Shown: piece after piece, positions 1 to 8,266 of the stretch
Layout of the letters: every line of letters starts with the position of its first letter
Numbering within the stretch: the first letter of the stretch is position 1
Origin: Bacteroidales bacterium Phil6
GTDB taxonomy: Bacteria > Bacteroidota > Bacteroidia > Bacteroidales > F082
Assembly: GCA_002633315.1 (NCBI GenBank)
Contig: NWBN01000031.1
Span: 1 to 64,000, forward strand
DNA length: 64,000 nucleotides
Reading direction: 5' to 3'
The notes under the pieces: generated by a model
Told to the model about the DNA's origin: nothing
The model's input: the letters and a program-made list of their open reading frames with translations, nothing else
The model's database searches: none
Translations under genes and position numbers: made by a program

Positions 1-1079
1 TACAGATAGCAAATACCTTTTGCAATGAAGATTTCATAAACACCAAAACAAAAAATTTTCTTGGCGATAATTCCGGCACAGGGTGATTATAAAGACAAGA
101 TGCATGAAATGTTGAAAAAAACATGAAAATGTATCCTGAATGTATCCATAAATCAGAAACGTGTATCCTGAATGTATCCTGTCATATAAATTAAACAAGT
201 TTAGTGTTGGCTGAAAAATGAATAAAATTTAATGGATTTTTTAAATTGGTATTATCCGATAAAAGTATGAGAAATAAGAATCATGGTGCGAAATATCATA
301 AATAAACTCAAGCCATTGGATTATCATTGCATTACTGTCGGATGTATTATAATAAATCATTGAATATCAATATAAAACATCTTACTGTTTGGTTTATTGG
401 CATGAAAGTCTGATTTTTAAAGCATTGAAGAGGAACTTATAAGTTTTATAGAGTCATAATGAAAAAACATCTTGTTTTCTTGACATGATGTAAAAATTGT
501 ATTAAAATTGCAAAGAAGAATAAATACCGAATCGCACATGAAAACCAAACTGAAATACATTCTGTAAAGTCTCCGCAATAAAAAGTGTGCTGCCGTTTGT
601 GGAGACGATGACAGATATTATAGAATTGATAAGCGTGAAAACACAGTGTTAATAAAAACGATAGAAAACAATGAAAAATGCCATAACAAATAAAATCATA
701 ACTTTATCTACATTGGCTTATCAATGCAATTCATGTGTATTGTGGAAAAATCAATTTTCTATTCTTTTGTTGTATAAATATTGGATATTAAATTTATTCT
801 GTACACATAAAAACAAAACGACAAACATATCATTGCCTTTCATACGATTTCGACATTCCATATTTTGGGTGGGCAAAAACAGGTTCATTCGAGTTGTTGC
901 CTCTGCTACTTGATATTGTTTTTAGGAGCAGTTTCAGCAGGATATGACGTTTTATCCGTCTTGCCGGAGATCCGATAGGATAGGCAAACAGGAAAGCATT
1001 ATCGAACTTTGTCATAAAATCGATAAAACAGGGCCAACTATTTTTTAATAAAGTATAAACAAATAAATTATATTGAGAG
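1..1079. other. Gene-poor left flank
   Basis: No convincing gene lies in this AT-rich kilobase. Short open stretches at 3-86 and 40-126 could be the frame-shifted tail of a gene entering from the left, but neither is recognisable. A 17-bp direct repeat (GTATCCTGAATGTATCC) occurs at 131-147 and 163-179. A plus-strand reading around 860-1045 looks loosely protein-like but is broken by stops, so it may be a worn-out pseudogene. The leader and promoter of the first precursor peptide gene must lie at the right end, but no clear TAnnTTTG element was found. Confidence 0.4.
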
Positions 1080-1364
1080 ATGAAAAAGGTGACGAAAAAA
1101 CTTGAATTAAATAAACAAGTAGTAGCAAATTTGAATAGTATCATGGGCGGAGATACTGTAAAGACTTCGAAATGTGTTTCAGGTCAATGTGTTTCAATGC
1201 TTTGTCCGGAACCAACAGTTACTTTTGCTTGTAATTCCGAGGTAACAAAGGTTGCATCAGGATGTATTTGGACTACTGATTATACATGTACGCCATCCAA
1301 TGGAGAAACTTGTGGAATAACTGAAACACATGTTAGTTGTCCATGTACAACTGCAGGATGCTAA
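1080..1364 (+). CDS. Class I lanthipeptide-type precursor peptide 1
   Basis: This 94-residue peptide has the layout of Bacteroidetes RiPP precursors. A basic leader carries an L-x-LNK-x3-ANLN motif (residues 8-19) and ends in Gly-Gly at 23-24. The core (25-94) has ten Cys and many Thr/Ser, the substrates for dehydration and thioether formation. The leader resembles that of the second precursor at 2773. A LanC-like pseudogene and a C39 peptidase fragment follow within 6 kb, which supports a lanthipeptide role, and the GG site would suit C39 cleavage. No LanB dehydratase is visible, so whether it is still modified is unknown. The class is inferred from the leader, composition and neighbours. 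Confidence 0.75.
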   Translation: MKKVTKKLELNKQVVANLNSIMGGDTVKTSKCVSGQCVSMLCPEPTVTFACNSEVTKVASGCIWTTDYTCTPSNGETCGITETHVSCPCTTAGC

Positions 1365-1368
1365 TTGT

Positions 1369-1390
1369 AAAGGTGACTCAGTCACCTTTT
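1369..1390 (+). terminator. Hairpin after precursor 1
   Basis: The arms AAAGGTGACT and AGTCACCTTT form a near-perfect inverted repeat with a minimal loop and end in TTTT. It lies 4 bases after the precursor stop and 31 bases before the next start. Such a hairpin may act as a partial terminator, or as a 3' stabiliser giving more precursor mRNA than downstream message. That role is inference. Confidence 0.65.
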
Positions 1391-1420
1391 CTAAACAAAA
1401 AAATAATTTTAATAACTACT

Positions 1421-2776
1421 ATGAAACAAAGAGTATTAATTGTTCTTGTGTATATTTTTTATTTCACAGATGTTTTTGCACAATCCCAAAATCAGTTTCT
1501 CATGGAAATCATCGTGTCCGACACTTTGGGAAATACGATATCGGGTGTAGGAATCTATGGTGAAGACAATTATATAAAAGGCGTCACCGACAAAAACGGA
1601 ATCTCCACTTTTCTTGCAAACAATGATGACATCTTTTATCTGTCGCATATCGGATTTGAGAGAATGCAAATAAAGATAACCGAAGATTCATATCTCAAAC
1701 GAGAAGACGGAAGCTGCATGATGGCTGTGATAATGCAGCAGAGAACCATTATCTTGCCGGAAGTCGTCATCACGGAACAGGCTCCGCAACATGCATACAA
1801 AAACGAAAAAGTTTGGGTCTCAGATTATAATATCGATAAAAACGGCATCTTCATGATATTGGACAGACCTTCCGAACATGTCCTGCTCTATCTGAGTCAC
1901 GAGCAGGATACCTTGGCCCGACTGAAAGTAAAATCAAAATTCGACAAGTTATATCAGGATGCTTTTGGCAACACTCATCTGTTATGTTCCGATTCGGCTT
2001 ATCAAATAGTATATGACGAAGTCGGGATGAAACTCTCTTTCGGCGTGAGTATGAAGACATTACATGAAACACTCGTGCCTGTAAAAATAATCACCGACAG
2101 CATTATGGTGCTTCAACAATATATGAACCGTGACCAGCAGGTGATTTATATGAGCGTGAACCGTAATAACAAAAAGATAACCATGCTTGCAAATCTGTAC
2201 GGCTCGACTTTGGAAATGGCGAGAGATCATGACAGTTATAGAAAAGAGATACAGAGAATGAAAGACAACAACACCCGTAGTTCAATGTTTTTCGACCCTC
2301 GTTCCGACTTTGAGAAAGAGACACGTGATTTTCAAAGAGAACTTTTAGACCGTCTGTTTTTCAAGCCCATCTATTGCCCCGCCATCTTGTCGAACGACAG
2401 CATCTTTATCTTTGATTTTCAAAATAACACATTATTCAAATTCACAAATACAGGCGAGTCTGCAGGAGAATGCGACATCACTTTTCATGAGACGGGATAT
2501 TTCAAGAAGTTGTTGATAAACAATCCATGGGACGAAAACATCATCGTTGATAAATCGACAGGAACTTGTTACGCGCAATTTTCGACCGACGGCATCGTAA
2601 CACTTAAAGAAATTAACACACGAACCGGGAAAATCGTCAGTGAGACGAAACTCGATTATCACAGCTTTCCCGAGAACATACAAATCTATGACGGCTTTGT
2701 ATATTATATCTTCCGAAACGACAAGAACACCGCAAAGAACAACCGTAGAAATTTATATAAGATGAATATAAGATGA
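1421..2776 (+). CDS. Secreted protein with N-terminal carboxypeptidase-regulatory-like domain
   Basis: The 451-residue product starts at the Met that gives a proper signal peptide (MKQRVLIVLVYIFYFTDVFAQ); upstream in-frame codons belong to the hairpin spacer. Residues about 28-110 resemble a carboxypeptidase-regulatory/CNA-B-like beta-sandwich (DTLGNTISGVGIYG, then a second-strand pattern ending LPEVVITE). The remainder is rich in beta strands with repeated D-S/I-F motifs and may be a propeller, but it is not recognised with confidence. Proteins of this general kind are often found beside Bacteroidetes RiPP precursors. It lies between the two precursor genes and its stop overlaps the next start by 4 bases, so it is probably translationally coupled. 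Function unknown. Confidence 0.7.
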   Translation: MKQRVLIVLVYIFYFTDVFAQSQNQFLMEIIVSDTLGNTISGVGIYGEDNYIKGVTDKNGISTFLANNDDIFYLSHIGFERMQIKITEDSYLKREDGSCMMAVIMQQRTIILPEVVITEQAPQHAYKNEKVWVSDYNIDKNGIFMILDRPSEHVLLYLSHEQDTLARLKVKSKFDKLYQDAFGNTHLLCSDSAYQIVYDEVGMKLSFGVSMKTLHETLVPVKIITDSIMVLQQYMNRDQQVIYMSVNRNNKKITMLANLYGSTLEMARDHDSYRKEIQRMKDNNTRSSMFFDPRSDFEKETRDFQRELLDRLFFKPIYCPAILSNDSIFIFDFQNNTLFKFTNTGESAGECDITFHETGYFKKLLINNPWDENIIVDKSTGTCYAQFSTDGIVTLKEINTRTGKIVSETKLDYHSFPENIQIYDGFVYYIFRNDKNTAKNNRRNLYKMNIR

Positions 2777-3066
2777 TTAGAAAAATAAAGAATGAAATTA
2801 AAAAGATAGCTATTGTATTAAAATGGAAGAAAATAATAAAGATAAAATTAAATAAAAAATTGGTGGCAAATTTGAATAATAATCAAATTGGCGATATTTA
2901 CGGTGGAGAAGGTCGTACTGCTGGTTGTACAAGTACTGAATCAATACAAACTGCTTTTAACTGTACAAAAGCAAATTGTACTGACGATTGCAGTTGTAAT
3001 TATTCTTTATGCATAACAATAGCAGAAAACCACAAAACATACGACAAAATAATGGTAATAAAATAA
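2773..3066 (+). CDS. Class I lanthipeptide-type precursor peptide 2
   Basis: This 97-residue ORF starts in an ATGA overlap with the preceding gene. Residues 24-35 repeat the leader motif of precursor 1 (IKLNKKLVANLN) and the leader ends in Gly-Gly at 44-45. The core has six Cys, four of them clustered near NCTDDCSCNYSLC, with several Thr/Ser. The N-terminal extension of about 20 residues is longer than in precursor 1, and the 16-residue Cys-free tail is unusual, so the true start or end may have been disturbed. An alternative ATG in another frame at about 2823 runs only 10 codons. Precursor identity rests on the shared leader and shared locus. Confidence 0.65.
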   Translation: MIRKIKNEIKKIAIVLKWKKIIKIKLNKKLVANLNNNQIGDIYGGEGRTAGCTSTESIQTAFNCTKANCTDDCSCNYSLCITIAENHKTYDKIMVIK

Positions 3067-3119
3067 AAAAAAGGCAGTGTAATGCTGCTCCTATTCTGCA
3101 TAAAAAATTATTTTCAATT

Positions 3120-4286
3120 ATGAAGCACAAAGATAAAATCGGATTTCTTCTTGTAGCATTACTTTTTATTGTGTCACTGTGTTGGCCTGTTTGCAAGTCC
3201 GATTTTGATGATTTCGGTAAATTTCAGTATGTATCTCATTTTAGCGACAGCATAGACATGAATTTAATCAGACAATCTATTGGAGACAATAAAATAGTGA
3301 TGCTTGGCGAACTGACTGATAATGATGGTACTGTGCTTGAAGTTAAAAGCGATTTGGTAAAGATGCTTCACAAAAAGCCGGGTTTCGATGCCATTATTTT
3401 CAAATCCGGTAATTACGATGTCTGGTTGATGAATTATCTATCCAAGATTGCCGATACCTGCATCAACCCGAAAATAGGCATAGAAGGGAAATGGTCTAAC
3501 CCGGAGGAGATGTCAGATTTTTGGAAATATATCTCAAACAATGAAATAAGCGTATCAGGTTATGGTTTTAATCCTTGTTCCGGCAATCTTTCCGATGAGC
3601 AAAGATTTTCCTTTTTAGAACAATATTTATCGACAAAAGAAATAAATCTAAATGATTATCATGATTTTATGAGTATGAAAGGCAGATTGCGCTGGTCTTT
3701 TTTTGATAAAATGTATTCTGATTCGGTAAAAATGCTGATTCTTGGAGATATAGAAGATATTGTAAAGTTGTGTGGGAAACCTGTGGACGATATAGACAGG
3801 GCATACATTAACTATTTGACAGGATTAGGGCAATGGTTGAATATGTCTTGGTTTAAAAATGGATCGGAATATGAAAACGACAGAGATTCCATTCTCGTTC
3901 AAAACATTTCACGAATCATTGGTGAATCTGACGAAAGAAAAGTCATTGTCTGGACTGATAATCTTGACTGTATCAATTTAAGGCAAAGGCTTGACAGTCT
4001 TTATCATAATAACTGCTATACGATTTGTTTCACTTCATATTGCAGAATGAACTCTGACAGGACGTTTTCTTATGGAGTCGGAAGCAATTCTTCATTGGAA
4101 AACCATTTACATAAACTTTCAAAATCGTCTGTCTTCATAGACTTCACCGATAGTATTATTGCAAATTCATTCGATGGAAAGTTTAAATTGAAGATTGAAG
4201 GCGGTTACGATATTAAGAATAATTGGCACGAGCGTATTGATGGTCTGATTTTTCTTGATACAATATATGATGTCGTTGAAAAATAA
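3120..4286 (+). CDS. Erythromycin-esterase-like protein of lanthipeptide locus
   Basis: The start at 3120 gives a 388-residue protein with an N-terminal hydrophobic anchor (IGFLLVALLFIVSLCW), so it is probably membrane-tethered or exported. The fold signature is that of the EreA/EreB family: a strand followed by VMLGELTDNDG near residue 60, then a helix and GFDAIIFKSGNYDVW. In active family members the first motif is GE-x2-HG. Here the Glu is kept but the catalytic His is replaced by Asp, so hydrolase activity is doubtful. Related genes do occur in Bacteroidetes lanthipeptide clusters (general knowledge). It is followed immediately by an ABC transporter pair. Confidence 0.6.
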   Translation: MKHKDKIGFLLVALLFIVSLCWPVCKSDFDDFGKFQYVSHFSDSIDMNLIRQSIGDNKIVMLGELTDNDGTVLEVKSDLVKMLHKKPGFDAIIFKSGNYDVWLMNYLSKIADTCINPKIGIEGKWSNPEEMSDFWKYISNNEISVSGYGFNPCSGNLSDEQRFSFLEQYLSTKEINLNDYHDFMSMKGRLRWSFFDKMYSDSVKMLILGDIEDIVKLCGKPVDDIDRAYINYLTGLGQWLNMSWFKNGSEYENDRDSILVQNISRIIGESDERKVIVWTDNLDCINLRQRLDSLYHNNCYTICFTSYCRMNSDRTFSYGVGSNSSLENHLHKLSKSSVFIDFTDSIIANSFDGKFKLKIEGGYDIKNNWHERIDGLIFLDTIYDVVEK

Positions 4287-5021
4287 ATGATTATGAATGC
4301 AATAGAAACAGTAAATATAACATTCAGGTACGGAAAGAATCTTGTATTGAATGATTTGAATATTAAGATTCCGGAAGGAAGCATATACGGCTTTGTGGGA
4401 TGCAATGGAGCCGGAAAAACCACTTCTATCAAACTGATGCTTGGGATTTTGCCTTTAAAGACAGGTTCCCTGTTTGTTTTTGGGGACAATATTAAAAAAA
4501 GCAATAGAAAGATAATGAATCAGATAGGGGCTTTTGTCGATGGTCCGTTTCTATATAGTCATTTCACATGTTATGAGCAGATGCAGTATCTTGATATGAT
4601 TTATAAAATGGGAAAAGACAGAATCAAGACGGTTCTTGAGATTGTAGGTCTTTGGAATGAAAGGGAAAAGAAAGTAAAGAGTCTGTCTTTCGGAATGAAG
4701 CAACGTCTTGGACTCGGTGTTGCGATATTTCACGACCCTAAGATTATATTGCTTGACGAGCCGCTTAACGGATTGGATCCGTTCGGTGTACACGATATGC
4801 GCGAATTATTCAGACGACTTAATGGCGAAGGTAAAACCTTGTTGATTTCCAGTCACATTTTGAGCGAACTCGAAAAGATATGCACTCATATCGGAATAAT
4901 CGATGGAGGAAATTTAGTTTACCAAGATACTTTGGAAAATATGTATAAAATAAATGACAGTTTGGAAACCACTTATATGGACTTAGTAAGACAAAATTAT
5001 GAAAACAGCAGGTATATATGA
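4287..5021 (+). CDS. ABC transporter ATP-binding protein (lantibiotic export/immunity type)
   Basis: This 244-residue ATPase has a Walker A motif GCNGAGKTT at 38-46, a signature LSFGMKQR near 133-140 and a Walker B IILLDEPLNGLDP near 151-163. It begins directly after the stop of the esterase-like gene and overlaps the permease gene by 23 bases, so the three are one operon. The short ATPase plus ABC-2 permease arrangement is typical of drug-export and lantibiotic self-immunity (LanFEG-like) transporters. In this locus immunity or export is the most likely role, though the substrate cannot be read from the sequence. Confidence 0.85.
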   Translation: MIMNAIETVNITFRYGKNLVLNDLNIKIPEGSIYGFVGCNGAGKTTSIKLMLGILPLKTGSLFVFGDNIKKSNRKIMNQIGAFVDGPFLYSHFTCYEQMQYLDMIYKMGKDRIKTVLEIVGLWNEREKKVKSLSFGMKQRLGLGVAIFHDPKIILLDEPLNGLDPFGVHDMRELFRRLNGEGKTLLISSHILSELEKICTHIGIIDGGNLVYQDTLENMYKINDSLETTYMDLVRQNYENSRYI

Positions 5022-5778
5022 TTTGTTCCTTTCGGAAATTTTCAAGGTCAGAAAGAGTAAGGTGATTTATGTGCTGATGCTCTTTCCTCTTGTGATAACA
5101 GTTTATGTAGGCATTAAACTAAATGACTCATGTAACGACCCTGATTTTGCACCTTTCTTTTGGCAAAGACTTGTGCAACTGATTTTTGGCTTTTATCAAT
5201 TGCTTTATCCATTGATAGTACCTCTTGTGGTGTCGATTTTCTTTTCCATGGAATTAAAGAATAATAATATTTACCGACTGTTCCTATTTCCCGTCTCGCG
5301 AATTAAGATATTCATTACCAAGATTTTGGTTTTAAGTTTATATATTGTCGGATCGTTGTTGTTGGCATATTCCGTTTTGATTATATCAGGAAATGTCTTG
5401 TCGGCTTTGCACCCTGGTTTGGAGATAAATACCTATGACATGAGACACTATATAAACTTACTGTTCTTACGTTCTTTTGTTCATGTAATTGCAATAATGT
5501 TTATACAATTCTTTTTGAGCATGGTCTTTGACGGAATAGCTTTGCCGATGAGTTTTGCAATGATGTGTACCATCGTATGTTTTGTCGCTTCAAAATGGAA
5601 ATTCAGATTTTTATTGCCTTATAGCGGATTATCAACGGCTTTTGAGAAATTCTTTTCGCAAGACCCTCGTTTTTTAAGTCTTGATATTGTGGTTGGCATT
5701 ATCTGGACAATTTTATTTTGTGCCATAAGTGCTTTTATGTTTTGCAAACTTAACTTTACTAAAAAACAAGGCGAATGA
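4999..5778 (+). CDS. ABC-2 type permease partner
   Basis: The 259-residue protein has about six hydrophobic segments, beginning with VIYVLMLFPLVITVYVGI, and the N-terminal cytosolic helix common in ABC-2 permeases of the LanE/LanG or CcmB type. It overlaps the ATPase gene by 23 bases and its stop overlaps the LanC pseudogene start (ATGA), a tightly coupled operon. It probably forms the membrane channel for the ATPase at 4287. Only one permease is present; if functional it would act as a homodimer. Confidence 0.8.
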   Translation: MKTAGIYDLFLSEIFKVRKSKVIYVLMLFPLVITVYVGIKLNDSCNDPDFAPFFWQRLVQLIFGFYQLLYPLIVPLVVSIFFSMELKNNNIYRLFLFPVSRIKIFITKILVLSLYIVGSLLLAYSVLIISGNVLSALHPGLEINTYDMRHYINLLFLRSFVHVIAIMFIQFFLSMVFDGIALPMSFAMMCTIVCFVASKWKFRFLLPYSGLSTAFEKFFSQDPRFLSLDIVVGIIWTILFCAISAFMFCKLNFTKKQGE

Positions 5779-6276
5779 ATGATGTTTTTAAAGATAAAAT
5801 CAAAGAGATAGCTGCTTTCTTTAAAGATTATATTGAAAACGGAGTTTATGAGAATAACATCAATAATTTTGGGTTGTTATCAGGTTCTTGTGGAATTTCT
5901 TTGTTCTTAAACGTTTATTCTGAGTATCTTGAGATAGTGCATTGAATGATTTGTCCATGAAGTATTTGGACATTACAATGGAACAGATCTCGAATGACAA
6001 AACAGCATTACCATGTTATTGTTCTGGCATTACATGGATGTGGTGGAATACAAGGACACCTGATTTTAAGTATGCTTCTGATTACTGGTTTAATGAGACG
6101 CTTAATATGTCAAAGTTTGAAGACGGATTGGCTGGATTCAAATTCTTTAGTGTTGGATATGGATTTATTCCTAATTATAGTCTTTTAGAAGGCATCGCAG
6201 GTATCGGTCTTGCACTTACAACATATATGCGTATAATATTGAACCCGTTTGGGACGAATGTTTACTATTAAGTTAA
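5775..6276 (+). pseudogene. LanC-like lanthionine cyclase, broken
   Basis: Three reading-frame pieces together resemble a much shortened LanC. Frame 1 (5775-5945) gives the N-terminal helix and LLSGSCGISLFL, then stops. A shifted frame (5942-6271) gives CYCSGITW followed directly by the C-terminal FEDGLAGFK and SLLEGIAGIGLAL. A further shift near 6230 restores the family ending VWDECLLLS (stop at 6274-6276). The middle of the protein, with the Zn-binding Cys and Cys-His ligands, is deleted. A normal family member has about 400 residues; about 165 codons remain. The gene cannot make a working cyclase. Confidence 0.8.
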
Positions 6277-6298
6277 TTGAAAAAATACATAACATGTA

Positions 6299-6625
6299 TT
6301 AAATAAAATATATTTTCCCTACTACACCCAACTTGATGTTACGGACTGCTGTTCTGCTTGTTTGCGAATGATAGCAAAACATTATGGCAGGCATTATCGC
6401 TTGGATACACTGAGGCAAAAATGTCATAACAGTCGTGAGGGGGTGAGTATGCTCGGTATAAGCGAGGCTGCAGAAAATATATGATTCAAGACACTCGGCG
6501 TTCATATCACCGCCGAACAGCTTAAACAATCACTGTCTCTTTTTCTGATGATTGTCGTTATGCCATTTTGTCTCTATATTATGGCAATATTTTTTTCATT
6601 TGAGAAAATGATGTTTAACGACTAA
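6299..6625 (+). pseudogene. C39 peptidase domain remnant of a bacteriocin ABC exporter
   Basis: Translation from about 6308 gives FPYYTQLDVTDCCSACLRMI, the N-terminus of the C39 leader peptidase domain that cuts after GG, with the catalytic Cys present. It continues with the EGVSMLGISEAAENI segment and then meets an in-frame TGA at 6482. After that the match goes on (FKTLGVHITAEQL) to about 6535. The HFV segment with the catalytic His is visible only in another frame near 6560. The transmembrane and ATPase domains of the exporter are absent. This is the stump of the processing transporter expected for the two precursors. Confidence 0.75.
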
Positions 6626-6754
6626 ATGATATTCGTTAAGAGGGAAGATACCAAAGAATGGCTAAAGAAAGGTTAAGAAATACCAATATGATGGTATTGT
6701 ACAGCTATAGGCGTGCCGGTAATTTTGCAAGCGAAAATTATAAAATTTACTGAT

Positions 6755-7582
6755 ATGAGAATTAAATCTATTTTTATGTTGCCTTTGGTGGCTCTTTGTT
6801 TGATGGCATGCAAAAAAGAAAACGCGGTGTCGGTGTCACCCGATATATCCGGCAGTTATGAAGGTTATTCTTTGGCAAGTTGTGCTTATTTTCAAAACAA
6901 TTGTTCAATAAATGAGACAGTTACTATAACGAAAAATTCCGATGGTACGGCAAATATCGCATTTTCATCTGGTTCATGGGGAGAGTTTACTGTAGCTTCG
7001 GCACAGATAGATGAAAATGGCGGTGTCAGCAATCTCTCGGGTAATGGGCAGACTCAAATGGGAATGGGTGGTAATGTATCTTCCTATGATTGTTCCTTCA
7101 CGGCAGTGATAAAATCGAAAGAAGATGCCCAAATGCAGTTTGTGGTTCCGGCTGTTATGGGAGGGATGACGATTGATTTTTCAACGGGCGAAGCTCCGGC
7201 AGATCTGCTGTTGGCTGGTACTTACGAGGGATATACTGATGCCGACTGTGCTTATTTTCAAGACCAATATAGTGACAATGAAAGTCTTACTTTGACTCCT
7301 AATGGTGATGGTACTGTTGCTCTTGTCTTCGAGTCTGCTATGTGGGGAAAATTCGATGTGGCATCAATGACAATTTCCAAAGATGGTGAAAACTATGCTT
7401 TCTCAGGAAATGGCATTGTGGCAATGGGCATGGGAGAAGTGACGAATAATTACGATTTTACCATGACAGGAATAACTGATGCAGCAAAAGATGTTTATTC
7501 TTTTGTATTCAATGTTCCGGCAGTCATGGGAGGTCTTACCATAACCTTGTTGCCGGGTACTTCTCCTGTTGTGGTTAATTGA
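6755..7582 (+). CDS. Calycin-like lipoprotein, tandem repeat, upstream of hmu operon
   Basis: The 275-residue product has a lipoprotein signal (LVALCLMAC, Cys at about 19). Two similar units of roughly 115 residues follow, each opening with YEGY...CAYFQ, containing W-G-x-F and a GMG turn, and closing with a PAVMGG strand. This matches the calycin-like domain found beside Bacteroides HmuY genes. It would be a surface or periplasmic beta-barrel-like binding protein. It lies 18 bases before hmuY on the same strand, so a role in haem or porphyrin binding is plausible but inferred. The start at 6755 is preferred over upstream in-frame codons because it begins the signal peptide. Confidence 0.75.
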   Translation: MRIKSIFMLPLVALCLMACKKENAVSVSPDISGSYEGYSLASCAYFQNNCSINETVTITKNSDGTANIAFSSGSWGEFTVASAQIDENGGVSNLSGNGQTQMGMGGNVSSYDCSFTAVIKSKEDAQMQFVVPAVMGGMTIDFSTGEAPADLLLAGTYEGYTDADCAYFQDQYSDNESLTLTPNGDGTVALVFESAMWGKFDVASMTISKDGENYAFSGNGIVAMGMGEVTNNYDFTMTGITDAAKDVYSFVFNVPAVMGGLTITLLPGTSPVVVN

Positions 7583-7600
7583 TAATGTATAACATATCGA

Positions 7601-8266
7601 ATGATGTCCGGAATTTTTGAACGAATGGGGATGTTCATGTTCGGAGTGACAGTCATGCTGTCGCTCTGTGCATGCAACGGCATATTCGAAAATATTTATG
7701 ACGAGCCGTCGCAGGAAGAAAAAAACGAGTTTGGATTCATTATTGTCGATGATGCTACACGTACCGGTACAATTTATATAGATGCTACGGATTATACCGA
7801 ATGGCATTATATAGATTTGCATGACAAGCAGGTGACAACGACATCGGTATATGACAGTACTCCTGACAACTGGGATTTTGCCATACACCGTTATGATGCC
7901 AAAACCAATAATGGTGCTGTTTTGGAGAGCACTGCCGTTGATTTCAACTCGCTTCCTGATATGGCTTCTTTGCCTCAGGAGTCTTTTGTTGCCGACGAAT
8001 GGACTACAGACCGCATAACAGTTGACATGTCGCAGATGATGGATGGAATAATAATATATGCAGAAGATTATTACAATCCTTGTCTGTCGCGTTGGCTCGA
8101 TGTGGATACTTCTACAATGCCTCCAATATATACGCTTTCGAATAAGGTATATGTTCTTCGGTTTTCTGACGGCACGTATGCTGCATTGCGTCTCTCCAAT
8201 TTTATGAATGATGCTGCAGTAAAGGGCTTTATGACAGTTGACTATTTATATCCTGTAGAGTTATGA
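7601..8266 (+). CDS. hmuY: HmuY family haem-binding lipoprotein
   Basis: This 221-residue lipoprotein has a signal ending in SLCAC and the HmuY fold signature: GTIYIDATDYTEWHYIDL, then the WDFAIHRYDAKTNNG segment typical of the family, and a C-terminal RFSDGTYAALRLSNF strand pair. HmuY of Porphyromonas gingivalis is an outer-surface haemophore that hands haem to HmuR. Homologues in other Bacteroidales bind haem with Met instead of His; the MSQMMDG segment near 145 offers Met candidates here, which is inference. The gene overlaps hmuR by 4 bases. The true start may be at 7625, closer to the signal peptide. Confidence 0.88.
   Translation: MMSGIFERMGMFMFGVTVMLSLCACNGIFENIYDEPSQEEKNEFGFIIVDDATRTGTIYIDATDYTEWHYIDLHDKQVTTTSVYDSTPDNWDFAIHRYDAKTNNGAVLESTAVDFNSLPDMASLPQESFVADEWTTDRITVDMSQMMDGIIIYAEDYYNPCLSRWLDVDTSTMPPIYTLSNKVYVLRFSDGTYAALRLSNFMNDAAVKGFMTVDYLYPVEL

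Noticed and set aside
3-126. Possible tail of a gene entering from the left
   Set aside because: Two short frames could be joined by a frameshift, but no family is recognisable and stops are frequent.
131-179. 17-bp direct repeat considered as part of a CRISPR or iteron array
   Set aside because: Only two copies with a 32-base period and no further units.
671-913. 80-codon plus-strand ORF in the left flank
   Set aside because: Composition is AT-driven, no family motif is visible, and stop-broken frames around it look equally protein-like.
830-1144. 104-codon minus-strand ORF overlapping precursor 1
   Set aside because: It is antisense to the precursor leader and lacks any recognisable domain.
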